Source: Piezodorus guildinii (taxonomy: Eukaryota; Arthropoda; Insecta; Hemiptera; Pentatomidae). From it: DNA of 64,000 nt. Position numbers and translations under genes: made by a program. Within the stretch, counting starts at the first letter, position 1. The number at the start of each line of letters is the position of its first letter. Below are positions 34,097 to 46,484 of the stretch, piece after piece. The stretch spans positions 56,098,725-56,162,724 of the forward strand of contig CM041293.1 of NCBI GenBank assembly GCA_023052935.1. Direction: 5' to 3'. The notes beneath the pieces are model-generated. The model did not search any database. It was given only the letters and a program-made list of their open reading frames with translations, and was not told the DNA's origin.

Positions 34097-37000
34097 CTGG
34101 AACTGTTTTTATCTAAGCTTATAACTGTTAATGTCTTGTTAAGAAATATAGATCAATCAAGACTGAAAGGCAAATGAGTTTCATTTATTTATTAGGAATA
34201 AATTTTCTTCAAAGACGGATTATCACTGGACAAACTCAGTTCTTTCATTTCTTTGTTTTCTTCTTTGAAGAAATATTGATGTTATCAGTTCTAACACGGT
34301 TTCCCATTAAAAATTATAATGAATGAGGATTTTTCATTTTTTGGAAGGGAATGCGTTTTGTCGAAATATTTTTTTTGTTTTTTTATTATGTACAGATGTT
34401 TAGCGGCCCATTCTAAATTCTCTATCATCGTCTTCTCTAATATTACCTACTGCCAAATTCCTAAATGTTTCTTCTTGGCTTCATCCTTAGCTGCCAGATA
34501 TTCGCTCATCTGGAACTAGAAAAAAAAAAAAAAAATTCATTACATAGGTAAGCATTAGAAGCGTAAGAGTTAGCATCGGTCATAATTACTCTGAGAGGTT
34601 TGAGGTACGATTGGGTTTAAAACAAGGTAACTCCCTTTGACCTGTTTTTAAATTTGGCATTAGAATATGTCATAGAGAAGGTGGTGTGTACTGGTAAAAG
34701 TTTAACTCTTGGTGGTAAAATTCCAGAGTACACCAATGATTGAGTACTGCTTGCGGAAGAAGCGAAAAATATACAAGTACAGTAATAAAAACTGGTAAAG
34801 AAATAGGGCTTGAAATAAATACGGATAAGACAGAATATATGATCAGTAGTAGAAACGGTGACGATCTTGGTATTATGGATATATCAGGGCATTCGTTTGA
34901 ACATGTTAAAAGAGAAATTTAAGTATTGAGGTTCTATGATAAGTAGAAAAATAAAGTTTTGGTTAAAGGTGGGAAACGGTGGGGTGGGGTGGCCGAGTTG
35001 GGTAGCGCCCGTTGTAAAAAAAAAAAAAAAAAATGTGTTGCCTAGCTACCAGATGACCAATACTACAAAACCAAAAAATTACGAGTTCGACTCTCGGGAC
35101 CAGGGAGTAGGTAGGGGTGGGAAACTCATCTTATAATTTAGTAGCCAAACTATTTACTTCGCAGCTTCTAACAGGATACTTGAAGGTTAGGATTTACAAA
35201 TCTATTTATTTCCTGATGGTTCTAGGTAATTAGGTACTGCATAAAATACTTGGTCCAAAAAGGAATAAGGCCAATGGAGAATTTAGAAGGTATACAATGC
35301 GGAATTAAGAAGCTTCTACCCTGTCAGTATTGTCAGTAATTGAATTGATAGCATTGCGGCAACTCAAACGGGTATAAATTAGTTATATAATATAGTTATA
35401 TACGGGAATAAATTAGTTAGGCTCAGTGAAGAACTAATTCCGAAAATGTTTGTTTGTGCTCAACTGAATGGAAGGCATCTCAGAAAATAAGTTATGTCTG
35501 ATCTCAATAGCTTGGGCTAGGACTTGAACAGTGATCATTGGACCTGTCTGTGTGGCGGTATTTAGTGGTATTAGCATCCAACCTTGGGGTTCACTAAGCC
35601 TAGTTAGTATTATTATTATTATTTATATATAACTGGCAGTTGTAATTATACTTCACTTAAAGTGCATTTTAATAAAAAGTGATAAAATATAATTAAAAAC
35701 ACCAAATCTGTATTAGGCTTTGACCTTCACCTTAAATTAACTTCACCTAATTTTTATTTATTATCTTGAGCTTATCTTGTTTAAAATAAATTTAGGCAGT
35801 CATAGGGACTACTGATAGAAGAGAAAACTTTTTTTAAATTCTTAATTTTCACTGCGATTTTGTTGGAAAGAAAGAAGAGTATGTTTATAAAAGTAGATCA
35901 TGTTTAAATGCATGTTTTGTTATTATTGTTTCATTTTATTCATCTTGTAGAGATATATCATCTAGAATTATGTCATCATAATCTCAATGTGACTGTAGAT
36001 TGTATGAGTTGGTATTTATTTTGATTTTACATTTATTTTGATGGACATTTAGAAATCTGCTTTATAGTTGTTTCAAAAGATTGATCTATCCGTGAACTAA
36101 TTAAATTAGTCAGTCTTTTTTTGTCCTTGCTGTCGAATTTTTCGTCTGTGTTGATACTTACGACCCTTAATTCAATTAAATACTGAAATAACGATATTAT
36201 TAATATTGATATTTATGTGTCGATTTTACATTGGAATCAATAATGTTCACGGAAACTGATATCGATATCCTATCTCTAGTGGACAGGCACTCACAGACCG
36301 CTGCCATGCGCCAGTCTAGAGCATGTTGGTAATGTCACCATGGTTACAAAATCAAAGCTTTTACCCTTACCAAAAATCGCATAACATGCCTAAAGAAGTT
36401 TTCACTTCAGAAAGTTTATCAAATCTCACTGAGTAATTTAAACTTCAAAATTGATTGAGCTTTTCCTTTAAACATCATGATATATCTGCAAACAATCAGG
36501 ATAAACACATTTTTCTTTTTGTCTCTTCGCCGTAGTTGGGTAATAATTGTTGGGCTTATTATTTTGATTTATATCTTTTAAATTATTACAATATCTACGT
36601 ATATCTAGCTTTTTTAGATTTACGAGCCACTTTTGATTCAGTTCTAAGAGTCCAAATATGGAATGCACTAAAGGCAAAGAAACGTCCCTTTAGAACTTAT
36701 ACACACCATTAAGTCCTCATATAAAGGCTCAAAGGGTAAAGTCAGGATGAATTGAAAAGAGTCTGGAAGCTTTGATATGATGAGAAGTTTCAAACAAGAA
36801 GATATCCTGAGCTCTCTTCTCTTTATTATACTGACGGACGAGGTCTTAAAAATATGCAAATGAAGGACGGCACGAACAATAGTAGGAAAGTTGAACCTGA
36901 GACCAGCCCTTGTCCAGACACTTTTCTATGCCAATAATATTGTGCTCATAGCAGACTTCATCCAGAATCTTCAGCAAGCTGTAGTGGAATGGGAAGTGGA

Positions 37001-40000
37001 GCTGGAGAGGCATGGTCATAAACGGACGCAAAAGTAAACTCATACAAATAGGACAGGAACCTGATGAGGTACAGATCACTTGTGGAGGTGAAGTCTTAGA
37101 GGCTGCAGTAGACTGCACGTAACTAGATTCAGTTATTAGCAGAAATAGTAAAATTCAACAAAAAATATCCAATTTCAAAGATCAAAAAAGCAAACAACAT
37201 TTATTACCAAATCTGCTGTTGGGAAATGCGAAGTAGAGAAAAAGGTAAATCTTCATGTTTTCAATGCAAATTAGCTTTGTACCTTATTGTACAGAAGTGA
37301 GAGCTGGTCCTTCTCAACAAATCAAAGGACAGAATTTCCACCTCAGAAATGAAATATCTCAGAAGAGTAGCACATCTGGAACACCAAGATAAGAGAGGAG
37401 CTAGGGATGAAACAACTAAATGAAATTCTTGAGAAGAGACAGTTTAGTTGGTTTGGACATGTGTGCCGAATGGATGAAGATGGTGGACCACTCAAGTTCT
37501 TCAAAGCTAAACCAACTGGAAAAAGATCAAGAAGGCAGGCCATGGATATGGTGTTTGGATAATGTGGCTTGAATAGGCAAGAAAAGAGGAAAGTTACCGA
37601 ATTCCTTGAGAACATTGGCTACTACTTTATTATTTAAACATTATTTGTGATGATTAACTCAGACTTTGCCAGTTTAAGGTTTTTTTATTGATATCTTTAA
37701 ATAAATAATTTTATTTATTCATTTATCATTATCATTGATGAAAATCACCTTATTCTTCAATATAATGTTATACAATTGCAGCATTTTTTTTATCAGGTGA
37801 AGAAAATATGACTGAAGCAACCACATGGTTGAAGAATTTCTTGTTCTATATTCCAAAAGTTGAATTCAGTCCACTACACACCACTACTTCAGCAAGAGAT
37901 CCTATATTTGGTAATTTTATTTAATATTGTATTAGAGAAAGTTACTCTAGTTGCTCTTTCATTATTTTTTATTTAAATTTCATTTGTTTGGTTTTTAATT
38001 TAGTAGTTAAATAACATTAACTAATGATCATAAGTTTGTTTTATCAATAATTTTAGATGAAGTAAAGCTGTTACGATTTAGTGAACCAAGTGAGAAAAGC
38101 TCTCAGTGTAAGGTAACTTTAAATGTTATTGTTTTTTTTTTATCTATATCTTATTTAAAAATCTGGTGCACCCAACACACGACTTTCACTTACCTCTGTT
38201 GTTAAAATTAAATTAAGAATTTTTAAATGCTCTTAGAGATGAAAAAACATCAAAGAAATAATTATATTAAGTTTCGATAGAAACATGTGTTTTATTAAAT
38301 AATCTATAATATTTTTATCTACAACAACCAGTTAGTTTTATTGGCTTTTCATTATTCTCCATTAACTTTTACAATTCCGTGTATTAGTTGATAGTTTTTC
38401 CAAAATCTTTAGCTTTTCAACGGTATATTATAGATCTATATTACTATTTTTTTGTTCAAAATCACAAAAATTTCATTAAAAAATATTTTTGCACTTTTCT
38501 ACCTTAGTTGCTTATTAAATTCGCTGAACTTCCATATTCAGTCCGTTATTTATTAATGCTAACAAGAAAATTTAAAATATCGGTATTTAAGCCCTGTTAG
38601 ACTATTTCAATCAGGAAGAAATCTACATGGTATTGAAGCCCATTAAATTTTACATCCAGATAGCTAGTTTAATCAAAATCGTTGGAGCAGTTGAGAAAAT
38701 ACATGGTATAAAGTTGCTTTTCTGGTTAGCTGACTTTGATAAAAAAGTTTCTGTAACATCTCGGAGGTATAGTTGTCATAATATGAAATTTCAGTTTTGT
38801 AGGACTTTTCGTTTTCGCGTTAGACTTACCACACACACACAAACTCACAGACCTTTTTGCGGGACTTGGTCATTTGACTCAGGGGACCCTAAAACGTGTA
38901 TTTGCTGTGAAAACTGAAAATTAGAAATTTTTCATGATTATAATATTGGGTTGTGTCACATGAAATGTCCGTTTTCAAGGTAAAGGATTTTTATTAAAAA
39001 TACGATATGAAAACAAGATAATTTTATTCGAAGTATTTACCTTCTTTTCCTACACATTTTTCCCATGACACCAACTTTTTTATCCCCGAACTGAAAAACT
39101 GAGCTTTGAAGTGAAACAAAATCTGAAAACGCACTTTTCACTTGATCGTCATTTTCAAAAAGTTTTCCTTTGATGATGTCTAAATTCCTGAACGGTGGTA
39201 ATCTGTTGGAGACAAGTCGGGAGAATATGGAGGGTGCGGAAGAACTCCCTAGCCCAGTTCTTTTAATTTTTGCACGGTATGTTTTGAAACATGGGGTCTA
39301 GCGTTGTCGTGTAAGAGTATAGGACCTTCCGATTTACCAATCCAGGTTGTTTTTTTAATAATTTTGTGTGCATTAGGTCAATTTTATTGCAGTACGTTTT
39401 AGAGGTAATGGTTTCACTTTGGTATGATTTCATGATTTCACACAATTATTTCACACACAGGTAATGGATTGTCATATGTGATCTATTTTTCGTCGCAGGT
39501 AATTATTCTTTGAAGGAAAGGCTGGTTTTTTGCCTCGCAAGCAAAGAAACGCAGGTCTCAGGGCGTTTCAATTGCTGCCGCTCACTGAGATCATGAGGTA
39601 CCCATGTATCGAGCTTTTTTACTTTCCCAATACACTTTAAATGTCTGGAAATGGTAGATGCACTTGTATTTAGTTATGCTGAGAGTCCTTTAACTGTTTG
39701 GTAGGGGTTTCCTTCTACCGTATATTTGAGGACATCGTTGTCTATTACGGACGGAGGTCTTCCTCAGGGCAAGTTTTCCAAGTTGGAATCCCCAGCTGAA
39801 AACTTAGCAAACCAATGGCGAATGGTCCGTTCATTAATACTCCCTTCCCCAAACGCCTTACAAATATTTCTAGCGGCCTCAGCTGCTGAATGGCCGAGTT
39901 TAAACTCGTACAAAAATATTACTCGAAAATCGCATGTTTCCTTGTTCATATTTGGAGGTATACTAAAAAGTGGATAATTGATTGGGAAGCTAATGTTTAT

Positions 40001-43000
40001 AATACAGAGGATTAGTAACTGTTTACTTTAAATATGCAAACATTCGGAAGAAAACAACAGAGACCTGCAAAATCCTTTATGTATTTCAGAAACTATAAAA
40101 ACGGACATTTCATGTGAAATAACCCGATAATAATAAAAAAATTATTTACAATTCTATTGAGCCTGGATATTCGTTAAATGATTAAATATGCAGGATTTGA
40201 AGGTTGAAAGAGAGTTGGAGTGACGGATGGAAGGATGGATAGAATTCCATAGGATTGAGGATCTAATGAGAAAGGATCTGTCGAAATGTGCAGTTCGGTA
40301 TAGCAGTACTGTATAAATCCGAAGGCCTGGAGCGTGTACAATGAGGATGGACAGAGAATTTGAATTGAAGGAGGTCAAAAATGTATGATGGACGTTGGGA
40401 TTGGATAACTTGGTAAAGGAATGACGCAAGGAAATACTTGCGATGATTGGAAGGGTAAAGCCACTTCAACTCGCCATAAAATTTGGACACGGAGATATAC
40501 CTGGGGATCCCGAAGATGAATCGGAGAAAGCAATTAATTAAGCGTTTTATTTTAACCTCGAGATCCACAGAAACACCATCGTATACTGTACAGCCATAGT
40601 CGAAATGGGAAAATATTAGAGAGGAAATATATAGTGAGGAAATATTAATATATTAAAAATATTAAATTTATTTATTAATACATTTGTATCTGCTGTTATG
40701 TTGTTATTCACTGTAAACTAAAATAATTACCACTTTAAGACGTGCACCAGATTTTGTTTGTTTTTGGTAAAGTCACTTTATTTGTGAAATATGGAAGTGT
40801 TCAAAAATTGGAATTGTTTTATTTATTTATTTTTTCTTTTATTTATTCATATTTTTTAATCAAAATTTTCATGTTTTTTTAAACTAAATTTCATTATTTT
40901 TTCCAGAGGAATAACTTTGAATTGGCAGCCAGGAAAGGTATGTTAATGTTTATAAAATTTTATTGGTTTGTTTACAATATGTTTTTATTTTTGATTTTTG
41001 GTCCTTGATAGATAGATAGATATATAGATAGAAAATAATTTTTATTCTGGGACTGGTTCCCTTTAGAATAACAGGTTGGTACAGTTTAAATATACAATAT
41101 GTCTGGCCAACAGACAAGATGAACATGATTAACTACTATTTACAATAATTGATGAATTTGTATACAACACAAAATAAATAAAATAAAACAATCTTCAGAA
41201 GCTAATTTATGTTAAAAAAAAATGAGAAATATATGAGTTGATAACAGAATACAAATTAAAAAAGAAACAAAAAAAAAAAATTAAATAAAACAAAAAATAA
41301 TTAGTAACATTGTACTAATACTTAGTATTCTTAAAATAACATTAACTCTGAAATAATAAAGGATCTATATTAGACCAAGAATTAATGAAAGATAATACAA
41401 TTAAAACATAAATAAGAATAAAAAATACAAATATAAGAAATGAAATCTTCTAGTAACAAAAATAACGATATAAAAAACTAAACAAGTACTGTAAAGATTG
41501 AACCAAAGGAAAAAAATATATTTCATATTTAAAATATATGTCAGGCAGCGTCATTTTGGGATGTTAGAAGGTGCTGGAAAAGAAGGAATTTAAATGTAGA
41601 AAGAGGAGCATGGCGGATGTTTGATGGAAGGGAATTCCAGAAACTAGTAGAACGGGCCAGAAAGGAGCATTCGTATTTTTTTTGTTCTGTGGGAAGTGAT
41701 ATAAAGGTTGGAAAAACAGGATCTAGTCTCTAGTGGGTGAATTTAGGGTTTGAACTGTAGGAGATTGTAGATATATGGAGGGTGTTGTGAATTAATGGTT
41801 TGGTATAGGAAAGATCCAAGGAAATATTGCCTACGGGTAAAAGGAAAGAGCCATTTTGATTCGGTATAAAGATGGGATACATGAGACCGCCTCGATGTGC
41901 CAAAGACAAATCTTAAAAAACAGTTCATAATTAACTTTAATCGTATAAAGACACTTTGCAAATTGCAAAGGCTTGCTTGCCTCATGATAACCGGGGCAAT
42001 TAAGACCACTCCAACAACTGTGATGGAGACAATGCTGAATATCATGCCTCTAGATTTGGAGGTGGAAGCGCATGCGCTGAGAACCATTTATCGCTTCACC
42101 ATAGTAGGTAAATGCTCTAACAAGTTCACCCACCAAGGTCATTGCAACTTACTTAGCAGGCTCAATGAAAATAACATCCTAGCTATGCCTTCAGACCTAC
42201 AAATCCGGAAGTTTATCAATGCTTACTACACTGTCAACATTGATGAATCAAGGAAGCACATACCCAAACATGGTATTAACTGCTACACTGATGGCTCACT
42301 AATGGACAGCGGCTCAGGTGCTGGTGTCTGGAGGAAAGACAAACCACAATCCGGGGTCAGTATTCCACTAGGCAAACACACAACAGTCTTTCAGGCTGAA
42401 CTTCTTGCTATTCTCCACTGTGCTACTGACTTGTGCTCTGAAGGCATTAGTGGCAAAAAGATTTTTATCTACACTGATAGTCAGGCAGCACTAGGAGCCC
42501 TAAACAATCACACAACCACCTCAAAAGTCGTTGAAGCATGTAATCTGACCCTAAACTGTCTTGCTGAGAAGAACACTGTAAACGTTGAATGGGTACCTGG
42601 TCATTCTGGGTTCAGTGGGAACGAAAAAGCTGATGAATTAGCTAGGCAGGGTTCGTCAACGATTCCCATCACACCAGAACCCCTCAGTGGAATCAGCCTA
42701 AGCAATGCTTTTAGGTTCATCAATCAATCCTATTTAAACAAATACAAACAAATTTGGCTAAATAAGGGACCTAGACAATCACTCATATTTTTAGATGGTC
42801 CTTGTACCAGCAGAAGGAGGTGTCTTCTTGGTATGAGTAGGACATGCCTGAGGACATTGACTGCTGTCTACACTGGACACAGCAAACTTAACTACCATAT
42901 GTTTAAACTTGGTATTTCCGACAACCCTCTATGCAGACTATGCGGCATGGATGATGAAACATCATTTCACATAGTCTGCCACTGCGACAAGCTAGCCATG

Positions 43001-43171
43001 TTGAGGTTCACCTTATTTGGTGAAGACCGCCTAGAAAACCCCACTAACAATAAACTTGTTAATCCCAACAGCCTTCTGAAGTTTGCTTCTGCCACTAAAC
43101 TCGTGTTTTAAATCTAACATTGCGTAATCTATGGCGCACAATAGACCGTTTGGTCGCGGTGCAACCCAAGC

Positions 43172-43208
<37 letters not shown>

Positions 43209-46200
43209 TTAATCGTTTCTCTATCATCATCGAGAGGCCATCATATACCATACATCCATAATCAAACTGAGGGAAAATTAGAGAGGATACAAGGAGCTTG
43301 CGAGTGGAATAAGGGAGATCATGGCGGGAACGATGGAATAGTTTAAGAGTACTGATTGACCTTCGGGAGATTTGGGCCACATGTGGTTTCCAGGATAAGG
43401 TTTGGTCAATATGGATGCCTAAATTTTTTACCGAGGAACTGAATGTGATGGGATGGGCGTTCAGAAATAAGGTAGGAAGAGAGGGAATAGATGTAAGGAG
43501 GGAATTGGATCCAATAATGATTGCCTGAGTTTTCCCAGCGTTTAACCTTAGTTCGTTCTGATTCGCCCAATAGCAGTTCCTGTCCAGGTCTTCTTGAATA
43601 CTCGTAAACGCGGCTAATAACTCAGAGGAAGGAAAGGATAGGTAAATCTGAACGTCATCGGCATATAGGTGGTAGGAGCAGTGGAGGATTGAATTAGGAA
43701 GATCATTTATAAAGGTATTAAAAAGGATAGGAGAAACACTTGAACCCTGGGCAACCCCTGAAGAAACGGTAAGAAAAGAAGATAAAGGTTTGTTGGGAAT
43801 TTGAACTGCTTGGGTACGGTCAGAAAGAAAAGACTGGAACCAGAGAATAGAGCTGTAGGAAAAGGAGAGAGATTTTAGTTTGGAATAAAGGATAGAATGG
43901 TTCAAAGAATCAAACGCTTTAGAAAAGTCAAGGAGAATTAGAACTGTTAGCTGTTTGTTGTCCATTGCAGTGTATATGTCTTGAGTGATTTTAGTAAGAG
44001 CAGATTGAGTGGAGAAACCAGATCGGAAACCGGATTGGGAAGGATTGATTGATTTGGATTCTTCGAGGAATTTTGACATTTGGGATTGGTCTAGTCTTTC
44101 TAAAGGTTTAGAGAGATTAGATAAGATGGAGATCGGGCGGAAGTCTTTAGGAGTTGTCGGATTTGAAATTTTGTTAATGGGATGGATTATGGTTTTTTTC
44201 CAAGAGGTAAGAAATACTGAATTTTGCAGAGAAAAATTGTAGATGAAAAGGAGCACTGGTAAAATTTCTGGGAGACAAAGTTTTAGTAATTTAACAGGGA
44301 TTCCGTCAAAGCCAATGGAGTTTGTGTGAGATTTCATAATTGAGATGATTAAGTCAGTTGGTGAGATGTCAGAGAAAAAGAAGTTTTCAGAGTTAAAGGA
44401 GGGAACTGAGAGATACAGGGAAGATGGTGATGATGAATTGTAAGAGGACGAAGATAGAAAATGGGAGTTCTATTATGATTAGTATTGAAATCATTCACTG
44501 TGAAGCGTTCATTCATTGAATGAAATAATAATTTTATATTCCAAACCCAGTCATTATAAGATTTAAATTAAATTAATTAACCAGAGCCATAAGTAATGGC
44601 TTTTTCATTTTTTTTTTTATTCAATTCAACAAAAATATCCAAAGGATGATTGGCTAATGACTACATATGTTATATATTTATGTAGATATAATATATATAT
44701 TCATCTAAATTTATGAATAACCATTTTTCTTATTACATTTTTTACAAACAATGTTTTTTTTCTATTTGGTTCTAGGTAAAGATATACTTCATAGGTTCCG
44801 AGATCTCAATACAAAGAATAGCAAAAAAAAGGTAACTAACTTGGTATTATTTAAAACATTCTTATTGGATGTAAACTTTGTTATCTTTTTCCTCTTATCA
44901 TACATTGACCATTTGAAAGATGTTTTATACTGTTTATTAACTAGTTATAATTTAAATAGCAGACATGAGCCTATCACTTGATTAAGCACGTATTAAGTTT
45001 TTGAGAATTTGTTTTCAATAAATCCAACAATTTTACACATTCATTAGAAGCTGCAGTGTTATCATTTCAATTATACTGTAATATGTAAAACGATTCCGGA
45101 AAAGATTTCAAGGAGGTAGGTCCCGCAAATTTCTGTTAAAAGCTTTTCCTTTTTTGATTTTCATAAAAAAAATAAGATGAAACCATTTTTAGGCCTGATT
45201 AATGGAAGCAGGGTTTTCGATAAAACTAGTTATCCTCAAAATGTTTTTTTATTGAAGTGTTTTTTTTTAAGGTTTATATTTTATATTTTTTTTACTACAC
45301 TGGAAACTTGATGCTTTATTTTTGTATTTTGATACAAAAATCAATTTTCTGTCTTTAAAATTTGTTATAAGTATGCAAAATTTCTAAGAGTCCTGCAAAA
45401 ATTTTTTTTTGCAGCTCATATTGTACACTGTTCAATTACCTAAACAAATTTTATCAAAATCTATGAGAAAAATCTGAGATCCTCTCTGTGATAGTTATTT
45501 ACTTAAATTAGTTCATTTACTTAATACTAGGTTTTTTTTTTTTTTTTGTTTTGTTTTTTTCAGATTGTTCTGATCCTACCTTAAAATCATTATTAGCTTT
45601 TGCTAACTTTTATTATTATTTTACTAATTTTTCTTATTTTATTTCAGGACGTTCAAATGGCTGTAAAAAGAGGTATTTATGCATTTAATTTTTTATTTTT
45701 TCAAAAATGCTTTTGTAATCTTAAAATTTAGGCGTGCCAGTTTTTACTTTCACTTTCTATATATAGTGAGGGAAATTATTGCGATCGTGAAAATTTTCGA
45801 ACGTTTTAATGTCCCCTGAGTCCAAATAACCAAGTCCCACAAAAAGGTCTGGTGTGTGGTAACTCCCGGGTGGAAACGAAAAGTCCTATGAAACTGAAAT
45901 TTCATATTTAAGACAACAAAGCACCCGAGGTGTTACAAAAACTTTCTCATCAAAATCGGCTAACCAGAAGAGCCACTTTATACCTTGCATATTGCACCTT
46001 CTTATGATTTTCTCAAAAACGGTTCTGACGATTTAGATTAAACTCGCTATATTGATGTAAAATTTAACAGGCTTTAACATCGTGTAGGTTTCATTCTGAA
46101 TAAAATAGTCTGACAGGGCTTAAATGCCGATATTTTAAATTTTCTTCCTCTTAAGTACCTTTGGGAGCGGCGTGGTCTAGTGGATAGAGCGCTAGTCTGC

Positions 46201-46433
46201 TGTGCTCCGGGTCCTGGGTTCGAATCCCGGCTATAGCAGAATATTATTTATTCTGTTAATTCAGTCGGGGGCGACCCTAGGGTATGGTGACCCTCCGGGG
46301 GCAGACCCAGCCTCTTTGAAGCCTGGCGGCTGAGCGCGATCAAGGCCTAATCACCTCATTGCACTGCCGTTGGCCTAGAAACAGTACGAATCTCTATATG
46401 TACTGAGCCCAAGACCCTTCATGGGTTGTAGTA

Positions 46434-46484
<51 letters not shown>

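Larger units (their letters stand above)
41005..44470 (-). mobile_element. CR1-like LINE interrupted by another LINE
   Basis: The 5' part is 44470-43207 and the 3' part 41934-41005, split by a 1.26-kb insertion. Joined across the insertion, the frame continues from reverse transcriptase into the terminal domain and then becomes degenerate after LLQFKP. The 3' end is a (CTAT)n microsatellite (about 41008-41030), as is usual for CR1-type elements. It is 5'-truncated and lies in intron 10 of the HAUS6-like gene. Confidence 0.8.

Noticed and set aside
41897..41944. ATG start for the RNase H frame
   Set aside because: These bases belong to the host CR1-like element and the target duplication. The inserted LINE is 5'-truncated and has no start here.
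43129..43206. C-terminal extension of the CR1-like RT frame (Phe run and following residues)
   Set aside because: It is read through the antisense poly-A tail and 3' UTR of the nested LINE and is not part of the protein.
46163..46235. Functional tRNA gene
   Set aside because: A and B boxes are consensus, but I cannot fold a complete acceptor and anticodon arm. The sequence also continues into a SINE body and occurs again at 50915.
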